DNA of 64,000 bases from AWTP1-13 sp963827545 (GCA_963827545.1 CAWHBI010000052.1:124001-188000); one strand, 5' to 3'. Positions 24,924 through 35,443 are shown, counted from the first letter of the stretch. Numbers and translations are program-made. Notes: generated by a model from the letters alone, not told the origin.

Positions 24924-25898
24924 CTAGTTCTTCTTCAACCCGAGCTCCTCCACCTGCGTCTTGGCCTCGTCGATCTGCTCGACCACGTGTTTCTCGTAGG
25001 CGGCCGTGTCGAGGTAAGCGAGCTCCTGGTCGAACTTCTTCAAGGCCTCGGCGTAGGAGGGCTCTTGCACACCCTTGGCGAAGGCATCCTGCAGCACCTT
25101 GACGACCTTCGGGTCCATGCCCTTCGGGCCCGCCACGCCATAGGGCGAGTTGATGATGAGGCTGACGCCCTGCTCGGTGAGTGTTGGCACGGCGGGCCAG
25201 TTCTTGGTGCGGTTCGGGCTCCAGGTGACGAGCAGGCGGAAGTCACCGGAATTCACCAAAGCGGCCCAGCTCGTGGAATCGGCGTGGGTATCGATGTGGC
25301 CGCCCAGCAGCGCCGCGTTGAGCTCGGCGCCGCCCTTGAACGGAACGTGCGTCCACTTCACGCCGGTCTGCTTGGCGATCTGCTCCATGCCGATGTGCAG
25401 GCTGGTGCCGCTGCCCGGTGACCCGTACTTGATCTTGCCGGGGTTGGCCTTGGCGTGCTCGATCAGCTCCTTGAACGTCTTCCACGGTGAATCCGAGCGG
25501 ACCACCACGCCGAAGGTGTAGGCCGTGAGTCCGGCGATGTAGGTGAAGTCCTTCGCCGGATCGAAGGTGGTCTTGGTGATGAACGGCAGGCGGAACACCG
25601 TGATCGGTATCTGCGTGATCGTGTAGCCGTCGGGCTTGGCGGTGGCGGCCACCTGTGCCGGGCCTAGCGTGCCCGATGCGCCCGGCTTGTTCTCGATGAC
25701 GATCGGCTGACCCAGGTGCTTCTGCGTGGCGTCGGCCAGCGCGCGCATGGCGAGATCGGTCGAGCCGCCGGCCGGCCACGGCACGACCAGCGTGACGGGC
25801 TTGCTGGGGAAGGCTTGCGCGTGTGCCGGCGTGCCGGTCGTCGTCAGACCGAGCGCGGCCACCGCAGCGAGGGTAAGCATCAGTTTCAGGCGGTTCAT
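24924..25898 (-). CDS. tctC: TctC, periplasmic binding protein of the Tct transporter
   Basis: 324 aa. The signal peptide (MNRLKLMLTLAAVAALGL... AHAQ) is followed by FPSKPVTLVVPWPAGGSTDLAMR, VIENKPGASGTLGPAQVA and KPDGYTI, the Bug/TctC signature. It is first gene of a complete tctCBA operon. The start ATG 25898 has AGGAAA six bases upstream. The substrate is probably a carboxylate; it cannot be named from sequence. Confidence 0.92.
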   Translation of the reverse strand: MNRLKLMLTLAAVAALGLTTTGTPAHAQAFPSKPVTLVVPWPAGGSTDLAMRALADATQKHLGQPIVIENKPGASGTLGPAQVAATAKPDGYTITQIPITVFRLPFITKTTFDPAKDFTYIAGLTAYTFGVVVRSDSPWKTFKELIEHAKANPGKIKYGSPGSGTSLHIGMEQIAKQTGVKWTHVPFKGGAELNAALLGGHIDTHADSTSWAALVNSGDFRLLVTWSPNRTKNWPAVPTLTEQGVSLIINSPYGVAGPKGMDPKVVKVLQDAFAKGVQEPSYAEALKKFDQELAYLDTAAYEKHVVEQIDEAKTQVEELGLKKN

Positions 25899-26320
25899 TG
25901 GGGTTTCCTCTGTCGATGCATTCTCTTGTGGCTTTGCCCGACAATCGGACAGTCCCATAGACCTACACCAGGCTCGCGCTTGTCAGCAACGGTGGCCGTT
26001 GGCTCATCGCGCTCGCGGGGTGGGGTACGTCAGCACAATTCAGAAGACAGGCTCATTCGAAAGGAGCGGCACGAACTTCTAATTGTGGGTGCCTCACAGA
26101 CGATCAATTCGCGGAAGTGTTCGGAAACCAATCGGGATGCTGCCGGTCCCGCTGATACGCACACTGGCGCGGCGACCGGCAGCGTGCCCGGGTCAGCGAA
26201 TGATGCTGAAGATGGGCAATCCATCATTGCGCTGCGTGATGACAGTGCGACGACAGATGCTGCGACGAGCCCTGTCGCGATGGTCGACTTGCACCGCGTC
26301 ACGGCCGCGCAGTGCTGTTC
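25899..26320. other. Intergenic region, no gene recognised
   Basis: 422 bases between the tctC start and the end of the aldo/keto reductase gene. The part next to tctC should hold its promoter. No convincing coding frame, RNA gene or repeat was seen. Confidence 0.5.
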
Positions 26321-27268
26321 TTACGCGCTTGCTGCATCGAGCTGCTTGATCGCCTCGGCATCCAGCCTCAGTCGCGTCGCCGCAATCAGCTCCTCCAGCT
26401 GATCGAGGTTGGTCGCGCTGGCGATCGGCGCTGTGATGCTGGGCCGCGCCATCAGCCACGCCAAGGCCACGCTGGCCGGCTTGGCCCCGGTCGACGCGGA
26501 GATCTCATCCAGTGCCTCGAGGATGCGCAGGCCTCGCTCATTGAGCTTGGACTTGGCGCCGCCGCCGCGCGGGCTCTTTCTCAGGTCTGCCTCCGAGCGG
26601 TACTTGCCCGTCAGAAAGCCACTCGCCAGCGCATAGTATGGGATGACGCCGACCTTCTCCTTCAAGGCCAGCGGCTCCAGCTCGCGCTCATAGTCGGCGC
26701 GCTCGTAAAGGTTGTAGTGCGGCTGCAGGGTCTCGTAGCGTGGGAGCCTCTTCGCCGCGCTGATGCCGAGCGCCTCAGCGAGGCGCGGCGCGGCGATGTT
26801 CGAAGCCCCGATCGCTCGCACCTTGCCTTGGTCGATCAGGGTCTGATAGGCGGCAAGCGTCTCCTCGAATGGCGTCGCGCTGTCGTCGATGTGCGACTGG
26901 TAGAGGTCGATGTAGTCGGTCTGCAGGCGCCGGAGCGACGCCTCGGCTTTCTGGACAATGTGGTCGCGGGCGAGACCCTTGCCGGTTTCCTTGCGATCCC
27001 AGCCCACTTTGGTGGCAATGACCACCTTCTCGCGCCCGCCGCGCGCCTTCAGCCAATTGCCGATGACGGTCTCGGACTCGCCACCTTTGTGGCCCGGCAC
27101 CCAGACCGAATAGACATCCGCCGTATCGATGGCATTGAGACCGGCGCCGACGAAGGCGTCGAGCAGCCTGAACGACATGGCCTCCTCGGCCGTCCAGCCC
27201 AGCACATTGCCGCCGAACATGAGCGGCGCGATCTCGAGTCCCGAGCTTCCGAGCTTGCGCTTTTGCAT
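26321..27268 (-). CDS. Aldo/keto reductase
   Basis: 315 aa TIM-barrel NADPH oxidoreductase. The catalytic tetrad region is visible as NAIDTADVYSVW (Asp, Tyr), VVIATKVGWD (Lys) and LYQSHIDD (His). The cofactor end is seen in PIASATNLDQLEEL. The VYSVWVPGHKGGESE insertion is typical of the AKR11/12-like group. The start chosen is ATG 27268 (MQKRKLGSSG) with GGAAG upstream. The substrate is unknown. Confidence 0.9.
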   Translation of the reverse strand: MQKRKLGSSGLEIAPLMFGGNVLGWTAEEAMSFRLLDAFVGAGLNAIDTADVYSVWVPGHKGGESETVIGNWLKARGGREKVVIATKVGWDRKETGKGLARDHIVQKAEASLRRLQTDYIDLYQSHIDDSATPFEETLAAYQTLIDQGKVRAIGASNIAAPRLAEALGISAAKRLPRYETLQPHYNLYERADYERELEPLALKEKVGVIPYYALASGFLTGKYRSEADLRKSPRGGGAKSKLNERGLRILEALDEISASTGAKPASVALAWLMARPSITAPIASATNLDQLEELIAATRLRLDAEAIKQLDAASA

Positions 27269-27393
27269 TTGAACTTCCAGCCCCTCTGCGTACCTGACAG
27301 ATCCCAACGATTTCAGCGACGACCTTCCTGGCGAGCGGGAGAACCACGAGCAGTGTCAGGAAGGCGATCGTCCATACCCCCCAAGCCACCCGG

Positions 27394-27594
27394 TCATCTG
27401 CCGATCAGGCCGTTCGTAAAGCCGATGCTCGTCCAAGTCGAGATGGCAGAGTGGCCGCTGACCCCGCGCGAGTGCTTGCGTCCGTTGACCACGACGCTGG
27501 CTCCAGTGGCCGCGAGGCCCTTGGCGATTGCCTTGCCGATCCCTGAAGTCGAGCCGCTGACAACGGCGGTCTTGCCCGAAAGGTCTATTCTCAA
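27394..27594 (-). pseudogene. SDR-family oxidoreductase remnant (N-terminal fragment)
   Basis: The first about 39 residues read MRIDLSGKTAVVSGSTSGIG... VVVNGRK, a perfect SDR Rossmann start with TGxxxGIG-type loop. Then the frame continues for about 27 unrelated residues and stops. The remaining 200 residues of an SDR are missing. It lies 20 bases downstream of the OsmC stop, so it was probably the second gene of that operon before a deletion. Confidence 0.7.
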
Positions 27595-27614
27595 CCGGCT
27601 CGTGCTGCTGGCTG

Positions 27615-28046
27615 TCAGACGAGCTTCCAGTCGAGCGTGATCTCGGCATTCAGCACCTTGGAGACCGGACAGCCGGCCTTGGCGCTCTCGGCGATCTTCT
27701 GGAATTGCTCACGGCTGATGTTGGGAACGCTGGCATCGAGCGCCAGTGCAGATCGCGAGATCTTGAAGCCGGGGCCGTCCGACTCGATCGTCACGGCTGC
27801 GGACGTCGAGATATTGGTGGGCGTGAAGCCGGCCGCGGTCAGCGCAAAAGCCAGCGCCATCGAGAAGCAGCCGGCGTGGGAGGCAGCGAGCAGCTCTTCG
27901 GGATTGGTGCCTTTGGTATCGCCGAAGCGCGTGTTGAAGCCGTAGGGCGTCGTGGCAAGCACGCCGCTTTGTGTGGTGAGCGTTCCCTTGCCTTCCTTGC
28001 CGGTTCCCTGCCATTCGGCGCGGGCGGTTCTGGTAATGGAGGCCAT
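27615..28046 (-). CDS. OsmC-family peroxiredoxin
   Basis: 143 aa thiol peroxidase of the OsmC/Ohr superfamily. The two redox cysteines are in AASHAGCFSMAL and KAGCPVSKVL, and the conserved Arg/Glu region is TRFGDTKGTNPEELL. It removes organic peroxides. The start is ATG 28046 (MASITRTARAEW) with AGAGGA eight bases upstream. It is osmC-like rather than ohr by the TPYGFNTRF segment. Confidence 0.88.
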   Translation of the reverse strand: MASITRTARAEWQGTGKEGKGTLTTQSGVLATTPYGFNTRFGDTKGTNPEELLAASHAGCFSMALAFALTAAGFTPTNISTSAAVTIESDGPGFKISRSALALDASVPNISREQFQKIAESAKAGCPVSKVLNAEITLDWKLV

Positions 28047-28248
28047 GGTGTCGATCCTCTGCTGAAGGCGGATTGCGACGGGCGGCCACAGCATCCGCTC
28101 TGGGCACGGACCCGTTCTCTGTCGTCATCCTAGCGATGATTTCTGGTGCGGCTGATCAAAAGCCGGTCATCTCTTCATGGGCGCAAACGCAGTGAACAGC
28201 GAAGAGCGGATACGATCCGCGAGTACCGCTGCGGAGCTGACAGGCGAG

Positions 28249-31200
28249 CTATCTCTTCTTGGACTCGGGCTGGCCGGTGTCCGCCGACCAGGAGCCGCCA
28301 ATACTCGGCCCCGCGCTGGTGGCGCTGTCGTTGCCTCCAGACCCGGCCGCGGGCGAGCTGGAGGAGCGCGGCGCTCCATCGTTGCGCCCCCCAGTCGGCT
28401 TGCCACGCGGCACCACCCGCGGATCGTCGGGCGTAATCTGCATCAGCTCGCGCGTGATGCCCGGCGTGATAGCCGAGAACGGGTTGACGACCAGCTGCGG
28501 GTTCTCCAGGCCGCCCTGGAGGGCATAGGTCATGGCGAACACGCCTTCGCGGCGCGGCCCGGTGACGATGTCGCCGAACAGCGGCACCCCGGAAAACAGC
28601 TTGTTCAGCGTGGAGAGCGGCGTGAAGGTTCCACCCACCTGCAGCAGCCGCGTCCTGAAGTCGACCTTGCCGCGCATGGTCGCGCTCACCAACGGTCCTT
28701 CGATGGCCGCGTTGTGCAGCACGAACTGCCCATGGCCGATCGAGAACGGCGCGCGCAGGCTGTCGAACTCGAACCTCTGGCGCACCACATTGGTGCGGCG
28801 CGCACCCCCGCGCTCGCCCGGTCGCGCGGCCTCGGGGTTCGGCAGGTTCTGTACCGTAACGGTGTCTCCCAGGACATAGAACCTGCTCGCGGTCAGCGTC
28901 CCGGTCCTTTCGGCCGCGCCTTGGCCGTCGAGATTGACCTCGAGGTTCATATCGCCGCCAACAGCGTGCGGATAGAAGCCGACGAGCTTGAACACCTGGC
29001 CGGCGTCGTTCGACTTGGCGAGCAGCAGCCGCGGCCGGCCGGTCTCATGGCGCACACTCGCCTCGAACTGCTTGTTGCCGGCCATGCCCCCGCGCACCTC
29101 GAGCTGGGTCATCTTCCCGGCACGCTTCTGCATCGACAGCTTCACGCCGCGCAGGTTGGTTTCGTAGAGGCCCACCACCGTCTCGACCTCGGCGAGCAAA
29201 TCCAGGCCTGGTCGATTGCTTGTTGGCTTTGTCTCCGATGACATTGATGTCAAAGAAGGACTGGAAGAGCTCCCGGCCATCGAAGGTCGGCCCCTTGGCG
29301 ACGACCTCCCAGACGTTGTCGGCGCGCAGCTTGCCGTGCGCCTCCAGCACGCTGATGACGTTGAGCGAGAATTGCGGAAAGCGAAACTCCTTGACGCGAA
29401 AATCCGCGCCCGCGCCCATCCAGCCGGCGATCGCCACGTTCTCACCGACAAGCTTCGCATTGCGGAGCTCGGTGGGGTACACGCCGCCCTTGGCAAAGTC
29501 GCACTCGAACGTGCTGGGCCGGCCTTTCGGCTTGTGCCAAGCCAAGCTCTCCAGCACCACCTCGGCGTTCGCCAGGTCGGCGCGGAAGTGTATGCGTCGC
29601 TCGCCGCGCGCATCACTGGCGACCGTCACCTCGACACCAACATCGCCCTGCACGAGGTCGTTGATGTCGAGCCCCAGCTGAGTGCGCTGGTCACCGTCGA
29701 GCGTCGCGGTGATCCGCAGCGGCGGCTGCTGGTCGGCGGGCGCTCCATGCACATGCTGCCAGCTCGCCTTGGCAGGCACTCCTTTGATCAGAAACTCGGC
29801 GGTGGCCTCGGCCGCACCCGCCGTCATATCGACGACCAGATTGATCGCTTGGGCATCGAGCTGCCCGTGCACCTGGCGCATCCTCCCGTCGCTGACGCGC
29901 AGCTTGCCTTCGATCCTGGCGTCGTGGCGTTGCAGCTGAGGGGTGAGCGGTAGGCTGATGTTGGCACTTCCCTCGAGCTTGCCCTCGAGGCCGGCCAGGG
30001 AGACACCCGCATTCTGCCAGGCCTGCAAGCTCTCCTGATCGAGGAACTCGAGCGCCATCGACAGCGGCCCCTGCCCCCTGACGGCAATGTGGCCGGTGCG
30101 CGGCATGGCTTCTTTGAGATCAACCGTGAAGGTGCCCTTGAGCCCGAGCTTGCGACCGTCGGCAGCCGTCATGCTCGCTTCCGGGGCGGCGAACTCGACC
30201 GCGGGCCCCTCGAGCCGCAACAGCCCGCGCGGCATCTCGAGCATCGGCCACCCTTCGATCAGTGCGAACTCCAGGTTCGACCCCTCGAGCGCCAGCGAGA
30301 CCCGATCGCCGCCCGTTGCTTCCCCACCGCCCGGTCCCGATCCGTAGGCAATGCGGAACGAACCGCCTTCCACGTGGCCGCGTGCGAGCCGCTGCGTCAC
30401 CCATGCGCGGGTTCCCGGCGCAACCCACCCGGGCCAAAGCGACTTGAACACGGCAACTGGCATGGCCCCGATTTTGCCGTCGAAGTGCACCTTCGCGGCG
30501 CCGCTCATGTCGGACACGCCGCCCTGGGCGGTAATCTCCGTCCCGCCGGCCTTCAGCACGAACTGGTGGAGCACAGCGCGACCGCGCTCGGGCGCCAGGA
30601 AGCCGCGCGCGGAGAGGTGATCGATCGGCAGCCGCGGCAGTCCCGGAGGCTCGGCGGCAATCGAGGCCTCTGTGGACATCAGATCGAACACCCAGCCGGG
30701 TCCGTCCGGTCCCTGCGATGTGTGTACGATCGCGCCGGTGAAATGCACGCGGCTGTCGCCCCGGGAGAGCACCGAAGGCGCAACTTCGAAGCGACGCGCA
30801 GCCCCACTATAGGACAGCTCGACATGCCCGCTGTCGATGCCCATGGGCGTCGCGGTCAGCCACGGCAGAGACACCTTGCCCGGGGCAACGTCGACGGTGA
30901 TCTTCCCGCTCAGGATCTCGCCGGTATTGGCCAACTCCAGCTGGGCATCGCCCCAAATCGGCAAGTCGAGGCCCTCGAGGCCCGCCAGCTGCGGAAAGCT
31001 GCGGGCCAGCCCCCGCGGAACCAGCCCCTGCACAGACACGGTCAGGTTCAGTGCCTTGGCGTTGATGTGCTCGTAGCTGCGAAAATTGAGCTCCCATGGC
31101 CCAGCGAGAGATTCGATCTTGGCGCGCCCGGCGATGGCGCTGCGGCTGCGACGGTGGTCGAGGTCGAGATCGAACTCCGGCACGCGCCAGACGCTCTTGC

Positions 31201-31927
31201 GGCTGCCCTGGTCGATGATCACGGTCGCAGACCGCAGGCCGATTTCCCGCAGGTAGGCGCTGGCGTGCTCTTGCCGGCGGGCTCGGCCGGACGCTTCTGA
31301 GAGCACTTTGACCAGGTCGATGCGGCCAAGCGTCCAGTCGGTGTCGGACACTGGAATGACCGGCGCCGCGGTATCGACGGGGCCGCGCAAGGCCGCGGGC
31401 TTGGTCCGCTCGCTGTCGGCCGCATCTGCCGGAGGCGAGAATTTGAGCGAGAGCGTCCCGTCGTCGGAATAAAACAGCCGGAGGCGCGCGGACATCAGAT
31501 CGAGGCTCTCGGCGGCGATGCGCCCCCGCAACAACGCCCTCCGGCTCAATGAGACGGCCGCCGACGGTGCCACGACCAGCGGTACGCCCTCCGCATCGCT
31601 GACACGCACGTTCCTGAGCTCGAATTGGAGCAGCCCGCTCTCGCTCAAGCGCAAGGCCACGCTCTCGATGCTTACGCGGAGGCCGGCCAACTCATCGGCG
31701 ATGCCGGATTCGATAGGGTGAACGAGCGAATTGAGCGCGACCGGCCCATGCATCAGGCGGACATAGAGGAGGCCCACCGCCACGACGACGGCGAAAACGA
31801 CGGCAGCGGCAACCTTCGCCAGGGCGAGCAGGGGGCCACCGCGCGACCGCCGGCGCGATACCCCGCGCGCAGACGTCCGACGGGCCGACGTCCCAGCCGT
31901 CCTGCTGCCCCCCTCGGTTCTGCTCAC
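28249..31927 (-). CDS. YhdP/AsmA-like envelope protein, DUF3971 (apparent frameshift near 29216)
   Basis: About 1225 aa if one base is removed. A basic N-terminus with RRRSRGG and one membrane anchor (LALAKVAAAVVFAVVVAVGLLYVRL) is followed by a very long beta-rich periplasmic part, ending with the AsmA-like C-terminal domain (FVLHNAAIEGPLVSATMRGKVDF, GVPLFGDIVTG). YhdP-type proteins are thought to span the periplasm and carry phospholipids to the outer membrane. The frame from 31927 stops making sense at INVIGDKANK. The next frame resumes with RPGLDLLAEVETVVGLYE and runs to 28249. One extra base in 29212-29222 explains this. It is divergent from the bactofilin gene. Confidence 0.82.
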
Positions 31928-32311
31928 ATCGCTCCCTCGGTCCGTCGCTGATTCGCTGCAGGAACCTCCCGCACACGACCCGCAACCCTAAGCGCCCCGC
32001 CCGCAGATCCACGAACGCTGTCGCAACCGATGATCCACGCGGCAAACACCTCCGGGGTGCCAGGCCGGAGAAGCAGCAGTGGAGAGATTGGCGCGCCCGT
32101 CTTTCGAATCGGAATTGAGGCACAAAAAAAGACGAAAGGAAGGCACCTCGCTCAACGTCAACGGGTAGTTTCGGCCGCTGCTATGGCCTGCGCCACGTTC
32201 CATGTTAAGAGGATTCCGCCGTGGCTGGGCACGCTGGCCGCTGCGAAGAGGGGACAAGGGGCGCGAGCCGCACGCGCCTCCCAAAAACACAAGGTCTGGA
32301 GTTGCGTCTCG
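31928..32311. other. Intergenic divergent region (YhdP-like / bactofilin)
   Basis: 384 bases between divergent genes; it should hold both promoters. The bactofilin frame stays open back to 32030 with a possible in-frame ATG at 32182, but the sequence there is not bactofilin-like. No RNA gene or repeat was seen. Confidence 0.45.
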
Positions 32312-32725
32312 ATGTTCACACGAAAACCCCGGAAGGGCGGCGCCGGCGCGCCGGACGGCGGAACCCCGAAACCGCCGGACGCGAGGCAGAAACGAGCCAG
32401 CGCCACCCCCTCCGTCATCGGGCCCGACCTGTCGATCGTCGGGAATCTGGCGTCGGCGGGCGAGGTGCAGATCAACGGCGAGGTGCAGGGCGACATCCAG
32501 GCGGGGCGGATCGTGGTCGGGCAGGACGCGCATATCGTTGGCGAACTGCTCGCTGACGACATCGTTGTGGGTGGCAATGTACAGGGATCGATCCGCGGCA
32601 ACAGCGTGAGGTTCCAGACGGCAAGCCACATCGAGGGCGACGTTTTCCACAGGACCCTGTTTATCGAGCAGGGGGCCTATTTCGAAGGCAAGTCGCGCCG
32701 CTCCGACGATCCAATGTCGATGTAG
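32312..32725 (+). CDS. Bactofilin family protein
   Basis: 137 aa cytoskeletal protein that self-assembles into filaments as a small right-handed beta-helix. After a charged disordered N-terminus, the core (about residues 35-125) shows the regular repeats LSIVGNLASAGEVQINGEVQGDI, GRIVVGQDAHIVGEL, DDIVVGGNVQGSIRG, ending ARG-like FEGKSRR. Bactofilins position cell-wall or stalk factors. The start is ATG 32312, with GGAG upstream; longer starts are possible. It is divergent from an envelope gene. Confidence 0.88.
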   Translation: MFTRKPRKGGAGAPDGGTPKPPDARQKRASATPSVIGPDLSIVGNLASAGEVQINGEVQGDIQAGRIVVGQDAHIVGELLADDIVVGGNVQGSIRGNSVRFQTASHIEGDVFHRTLFIEQGAYFEGKSRRSDDPMSM

Positions 32726-32759
32726 GCCACCAGCGGCATGCCCTGACAAGGGAGATTAC

Positions 32760-33596
32760 TCAGACCCGCAGTCGCTCCCGGGCAACCTCGTAGAGCATCA
32801 ATGCGGTGGCCACCGCCAGATTGAGAGAATCGAGGCGGCCGGCCATCGGGATCCTGACGAGGCGCGTGCAAACCGCGCTGAGCTGGGGCGACAGCCCGGG
32901 TCCCTCGCTGCCCATCAGCAAGAGCGTCGGCGCACGATAGCGTACGGCGCGGAAGTCCTCCTTCCCGTGGAGATGCGTACCGGCAATCTCGCCTGGCCAG
33001 CGTGACAGCCACGCCAGAGCCTCCTCCAGCGCCAGGCGCACCAGCGGAACATTGAAGATCGAGCCCATGCTGGCCCGCACGGCCTCTCGGGAGTAGGGAT
33101 CAACGGTGTTTCCGACCAGCGCCACGCCGCTGCCGCCGACCGCATCGACGGTGCGGATGATGGTGCCGAGATTGCCGGGATCGCGCACGCCCTCCAGCCC
33201 CACCCACACCGCATCACAAAGCAGGCGATCGGGTGCCGGCTCGCGCGCCCACTGCTGCTCGAACACAGCCAACATGGTCTGAGGATTGTCCTTGGCCGCA
33301 AGCTTGGCGAGCACGGCTTCAGATACCTCGAGGCATTCCGCACCCGCGCCTTCCGCCCAGCCGAGCAGCTCACGCTGTATCCCGGCGGCGCTCGCGCCGG
33401 CCAGAAATGCCAGGATCTTGGGCTTCCATCCGGCATCGCGCGCCATCACCAGCACCGAGGCGCCTTCGGCCACGAACAGCCCGGTCTCGCGCCGCACCTT
33501 GCGCATCTCGAGCGAGCGGATCAGCTTCACCCGCTCGTTCTGCAGGCTGGTGATGGCGCGCACTCCGCCGCGCGCAGGCTCAGGGCGCGGCTTCAT
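32760..33596 (-). CDS. TrmH/SpoU-family RNA 2'-O-methyltransferase
   Basis: 278 aa. An N-terminal substrate-binding domain (ITSLQNERVKLIRSLEMRKVRRETGLFVAEG) precedes the SPOUT knot domain with motif 1 EGVRDPGNLGTIIRT, motif 2 LLLMGSEGPGLSP and motif 3 VRIPMAGRLDSLNLAVATA. It methylates the 2'-OH of a tRNA or rRNA nucleotide; the target is not predictable. Its first 17 bases overlap the end of the upstream methyltransferase gene, so the two are co-transcribed. Confidence 0.9.
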   Translation of the reverse strand: MKPRPEPARGGVRAITSLQNERVKLIRSLEMRKVRRETGLFVAEGASVLVMARDAGWKPKILAFLAGASAAGIQRELLGWAEGAGAECLEVSEAVLAKLAAKDNPQTMLAVFEQQWAREPAPDRLLCDAVWVGLEGVRDPGNLGTIIRTVDAVGGSGVALVGNTVDPYSREAVRASMGSIFNVPLVRLALEEALAWLSRWPGEIAGTHLHGKEDFRAVRYRAPTLLLMGSEGPGLSPQLSAVCTRLVRIPMAGRLDSLNLAVATALMLYEVARERLRV

Positions 33597-34536
33597 CGCC
33601 TGTCCAACGGGTGTAGAGCGAGGTCGGCAGCAGCCTGCCGCCGGCCTCTTCGATGACGGCCAATTCCCCGCTCTGGATCACGCCTGGGCGCCCGCCCAAA
33701 CATTCGCGCACCAGCCCGTCCATGGCGAGCGCCGAGGCACGGATGGCATAGGTGGTGAGCACCAGCGCCGCCCGCCCCGGCGTGAGCAGCGCGGCGCAGT
33801 CGCGCAGCAGCGCGCCCAGGTGCTGGAATACATCCCACACCTCCCCCTCTGGCCCGCGCCCGAACTTGGGCGGGTCAATCAGGATCAGATGATAGGTCTT
33901 GCCGCGCCGCACCTCGCGGGCCACGAACTTGCGCGCGTCCTCGATAATCCAGCGGATCGGCGCCTCTCCCAGCTTGGAGACGGCCTGATTCTGCTTGGCC
34001 CAGGCGATCGCCTTCTTGGACGCATCGACATGCGTCACCTCCGCGCCCGCACGCGCGGCAACGAGCGAGGCGGCCCCCGTGTAGGCAAAGAGATTGAGCA
34101 CGCGCGGAGGGCCGTGTGGCACGCCGCGCATCCATTCCAGCATCCACTCCCAGTGCGGGTGCTGCTCGGGGAAGAGGCCCAGGTGGCGGAATGCCGTGAG
34201 CCGGCACAGCGCCGTGACACCCAGCACGCGCACCGGCCAGGTCTCCGGGACCGGCGTGTTCTTGCGCCAGCGCCCTCCCTCCCCGTCCTCGTCGGCGTTT
34301 GCGCTCTTGAATGCCGCGTCGGCCCGCAGCCACAGGCCGGGTTCGAGCAACGGCCGCCAGAGCGCCTGCGGCTCGGGGCGCTCCAGCGTGAAGCGGCCAA
34401 AGCGCTCGAGCTTGCGGCCATCGCCGCTGTCGAGCAAGGCGTAGTCGGGAAATCCCGCGGTCGCGACCACGCAGAGCCCGGAGGCTCCAGGCCCGTCCCC
34501 GTCTCGCAATCCTGCAGGCGCCGAACTGGATGCCAT
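33580..34536 (-). CDS. Class I SAM-dependent RNA methyltransferase (RlmI/RlmK-like)
   Basis: 318 aa. The SAM site is VLNLFAYTGAASLVAARAGAEVTHVDAS, and the catalytic loop is LILIDPPKFGRGPEG, as in the COG1092 family of 23S rRNA cytosine C5 methyltransferases. The N-terminal PUA domain of RlmI is absent. The stop overlaps the start of the SpoU-family gene by 17 bases, making a two-gene rRNA-modification unit. Confidence 0.85.
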   Translation of the reverse strand: MASSSAPAGLRDGDGPGASGLCVVATAGFPDYALLDSGDGRKLERFGRFTLERPEPQALWRPLLEPGLWLRADAAFKSANADEDGEGGRWRKNTPVPETWPVRVLGVTALCRLTAFRHLGLFPEQHPHWEWMLEWMRGVPHGPPRVLNLFAYTGAASLVAARAGAEVTHVDASKKAIAWAKQNQAVSKLGEAPIRWIIEDARKFVAREVRRGKTYHLILIDPPKFGRGPEGEVWDVFQHLGALLRDCAALLTPGRAALVLTTYAIRASALAMDGLVRECLGGRPGVIQSGELAVIEEAGGRLLPTSLYTRWTGDEAAP

Positions 34537-34609
34537 TGTCAGCGACGTGCCTCGGTCAGATTGACAGAGTTCGACGACTTAACCCCGCTCGTCAAACGGC
34601 CGGGTGATT

Positions 34610-35443
34610 TCAGGAGCCGGGCCCGCTGAAACTGAGCGGGGGACCTGTCGGCTCCGCGTCCAGTTGCACGGCGATTCCCTCCAAATCCGACCGTGGGGCT
34701 GGGTATTCCTTCATGACATGCGGATCGTGCCCCGGAATGATGTGACGCGGCGACGGCGCCAGCCGCTCCAGCGTGCGGTAGGCATCGAGCATCTGGCCGA
34801 TGTGGAAGGCCGTGGTGAACGGTCGGTTAGTGTGCATGTTCTCGTAGTAGTGCGTGGCATCCGACGCCAGCACGACCCAACCGCGCTTGGTGTGAACCCG
34901 CACCGACTGCAGGCCGTCGGAGTGCCCGTAGGTCGGATGGAGCGTCATGCCGGGTGCGATCTCGACTTCGCCACTGTGCATTTCCACCCGGCCCCTGAAG
35001 TTCAACCGCACCATGCCGACAACGTCCTCGACGTGATAGCTGTGGCCGATGCGGGCATAGCGCATGTATTTGCCGGTGGCATAGGCCATCTCGCGCTCCT
35101 GCAGATGGAAGCGCGCGTTCGGGAACTTGTGGAAGTTGCCGACGTGGTCGTAGTGCATGTGCGTGAGGACGACGTCGCGCACGGCGCCGGGATCGACCCC
35201 CAAGAGCGACAGGCTTTCCGCCGGGCAGCGCAGGAAGGTGCGCTTTCGCTCCTTGGCCATCTCGGCCGTGAAGCCGGTGTCGATCACGTAGGCGCCACTC
35301 GGACCCACGGCCAGCCAGGTGTAGTAGTCCATGGGCATGGGACCGTCGTGCGGATCGCCGCCGATGAAGTGGTCGCGCCGCCGCGCGTCACGCGTGGCAT
35401 AGCGGATGGCATAGACCTCATAGTGGGGCAGCAGAGTCTGCAT
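34610..35443 (-). CDS. Metallo-beta-lactamase-fold hydrolase, N-acyl homoserine lactonase family
   Basis: 277 aa. The metal motif is THMHYDHVGN (HxHxDH), with a further His in TYGHSDGLQSV, Asp in VVLASDATHYYEN and a C-terminal His in IIPGHDP. The layout matches AttM/AiiA-like lactonases. It could open lactone signals or other lactones. No luxI/luxR genes are nearby, so a quorum-quenching role is only a family-based guess. Confidence 0.85.
   Translation of the reverse strand: MQTLLPHYEVYAIRYATRDARRRDHFIGGDPHDGPMPMDYYTWLAVGPSGAYVIDTGFTAEMAKERKRTFLRCPAESLSLLGVDPGAVRDVVLTHMHYDHVGNFHKFPNARFHLQEREMAYATGKYMRYARIGHSYHVEDVVGMVRLNFRGRVEMHSGEVEIAPGMTLHPTYGHSDGLQSVRVHTKRGWVVLASDATHYYENMHTNRPFTTAFHIGQMLDAYRTLERLAPSPRHIIPGHDPHVMKEYPAPRSDLEGIAVQLDAEPTGPPLSFSGPGS

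Noticed and set aside
26030..26302. 90-codon minus-strand frame in the tctC / aldo-keto reductase gap
   Set aside because: No family features, no ribosome site, and alternative frames of similar length overlap it.
27299..27389. Hydrophobic frame MAWGVWTIAFLTLLVVLPLARK on the minus strand before the aldo/keto reductase
   Set aside because: It looks like a membrane helix but runs on in a wrong frame through the reductase gene. It is at most a remnant and too short to support.
27615..28046. OsmC-like protein as Ohr
   Set aside because: The segments around the two Cys fit the general OsmC group better than Ohr, so no ohr symbol was given.
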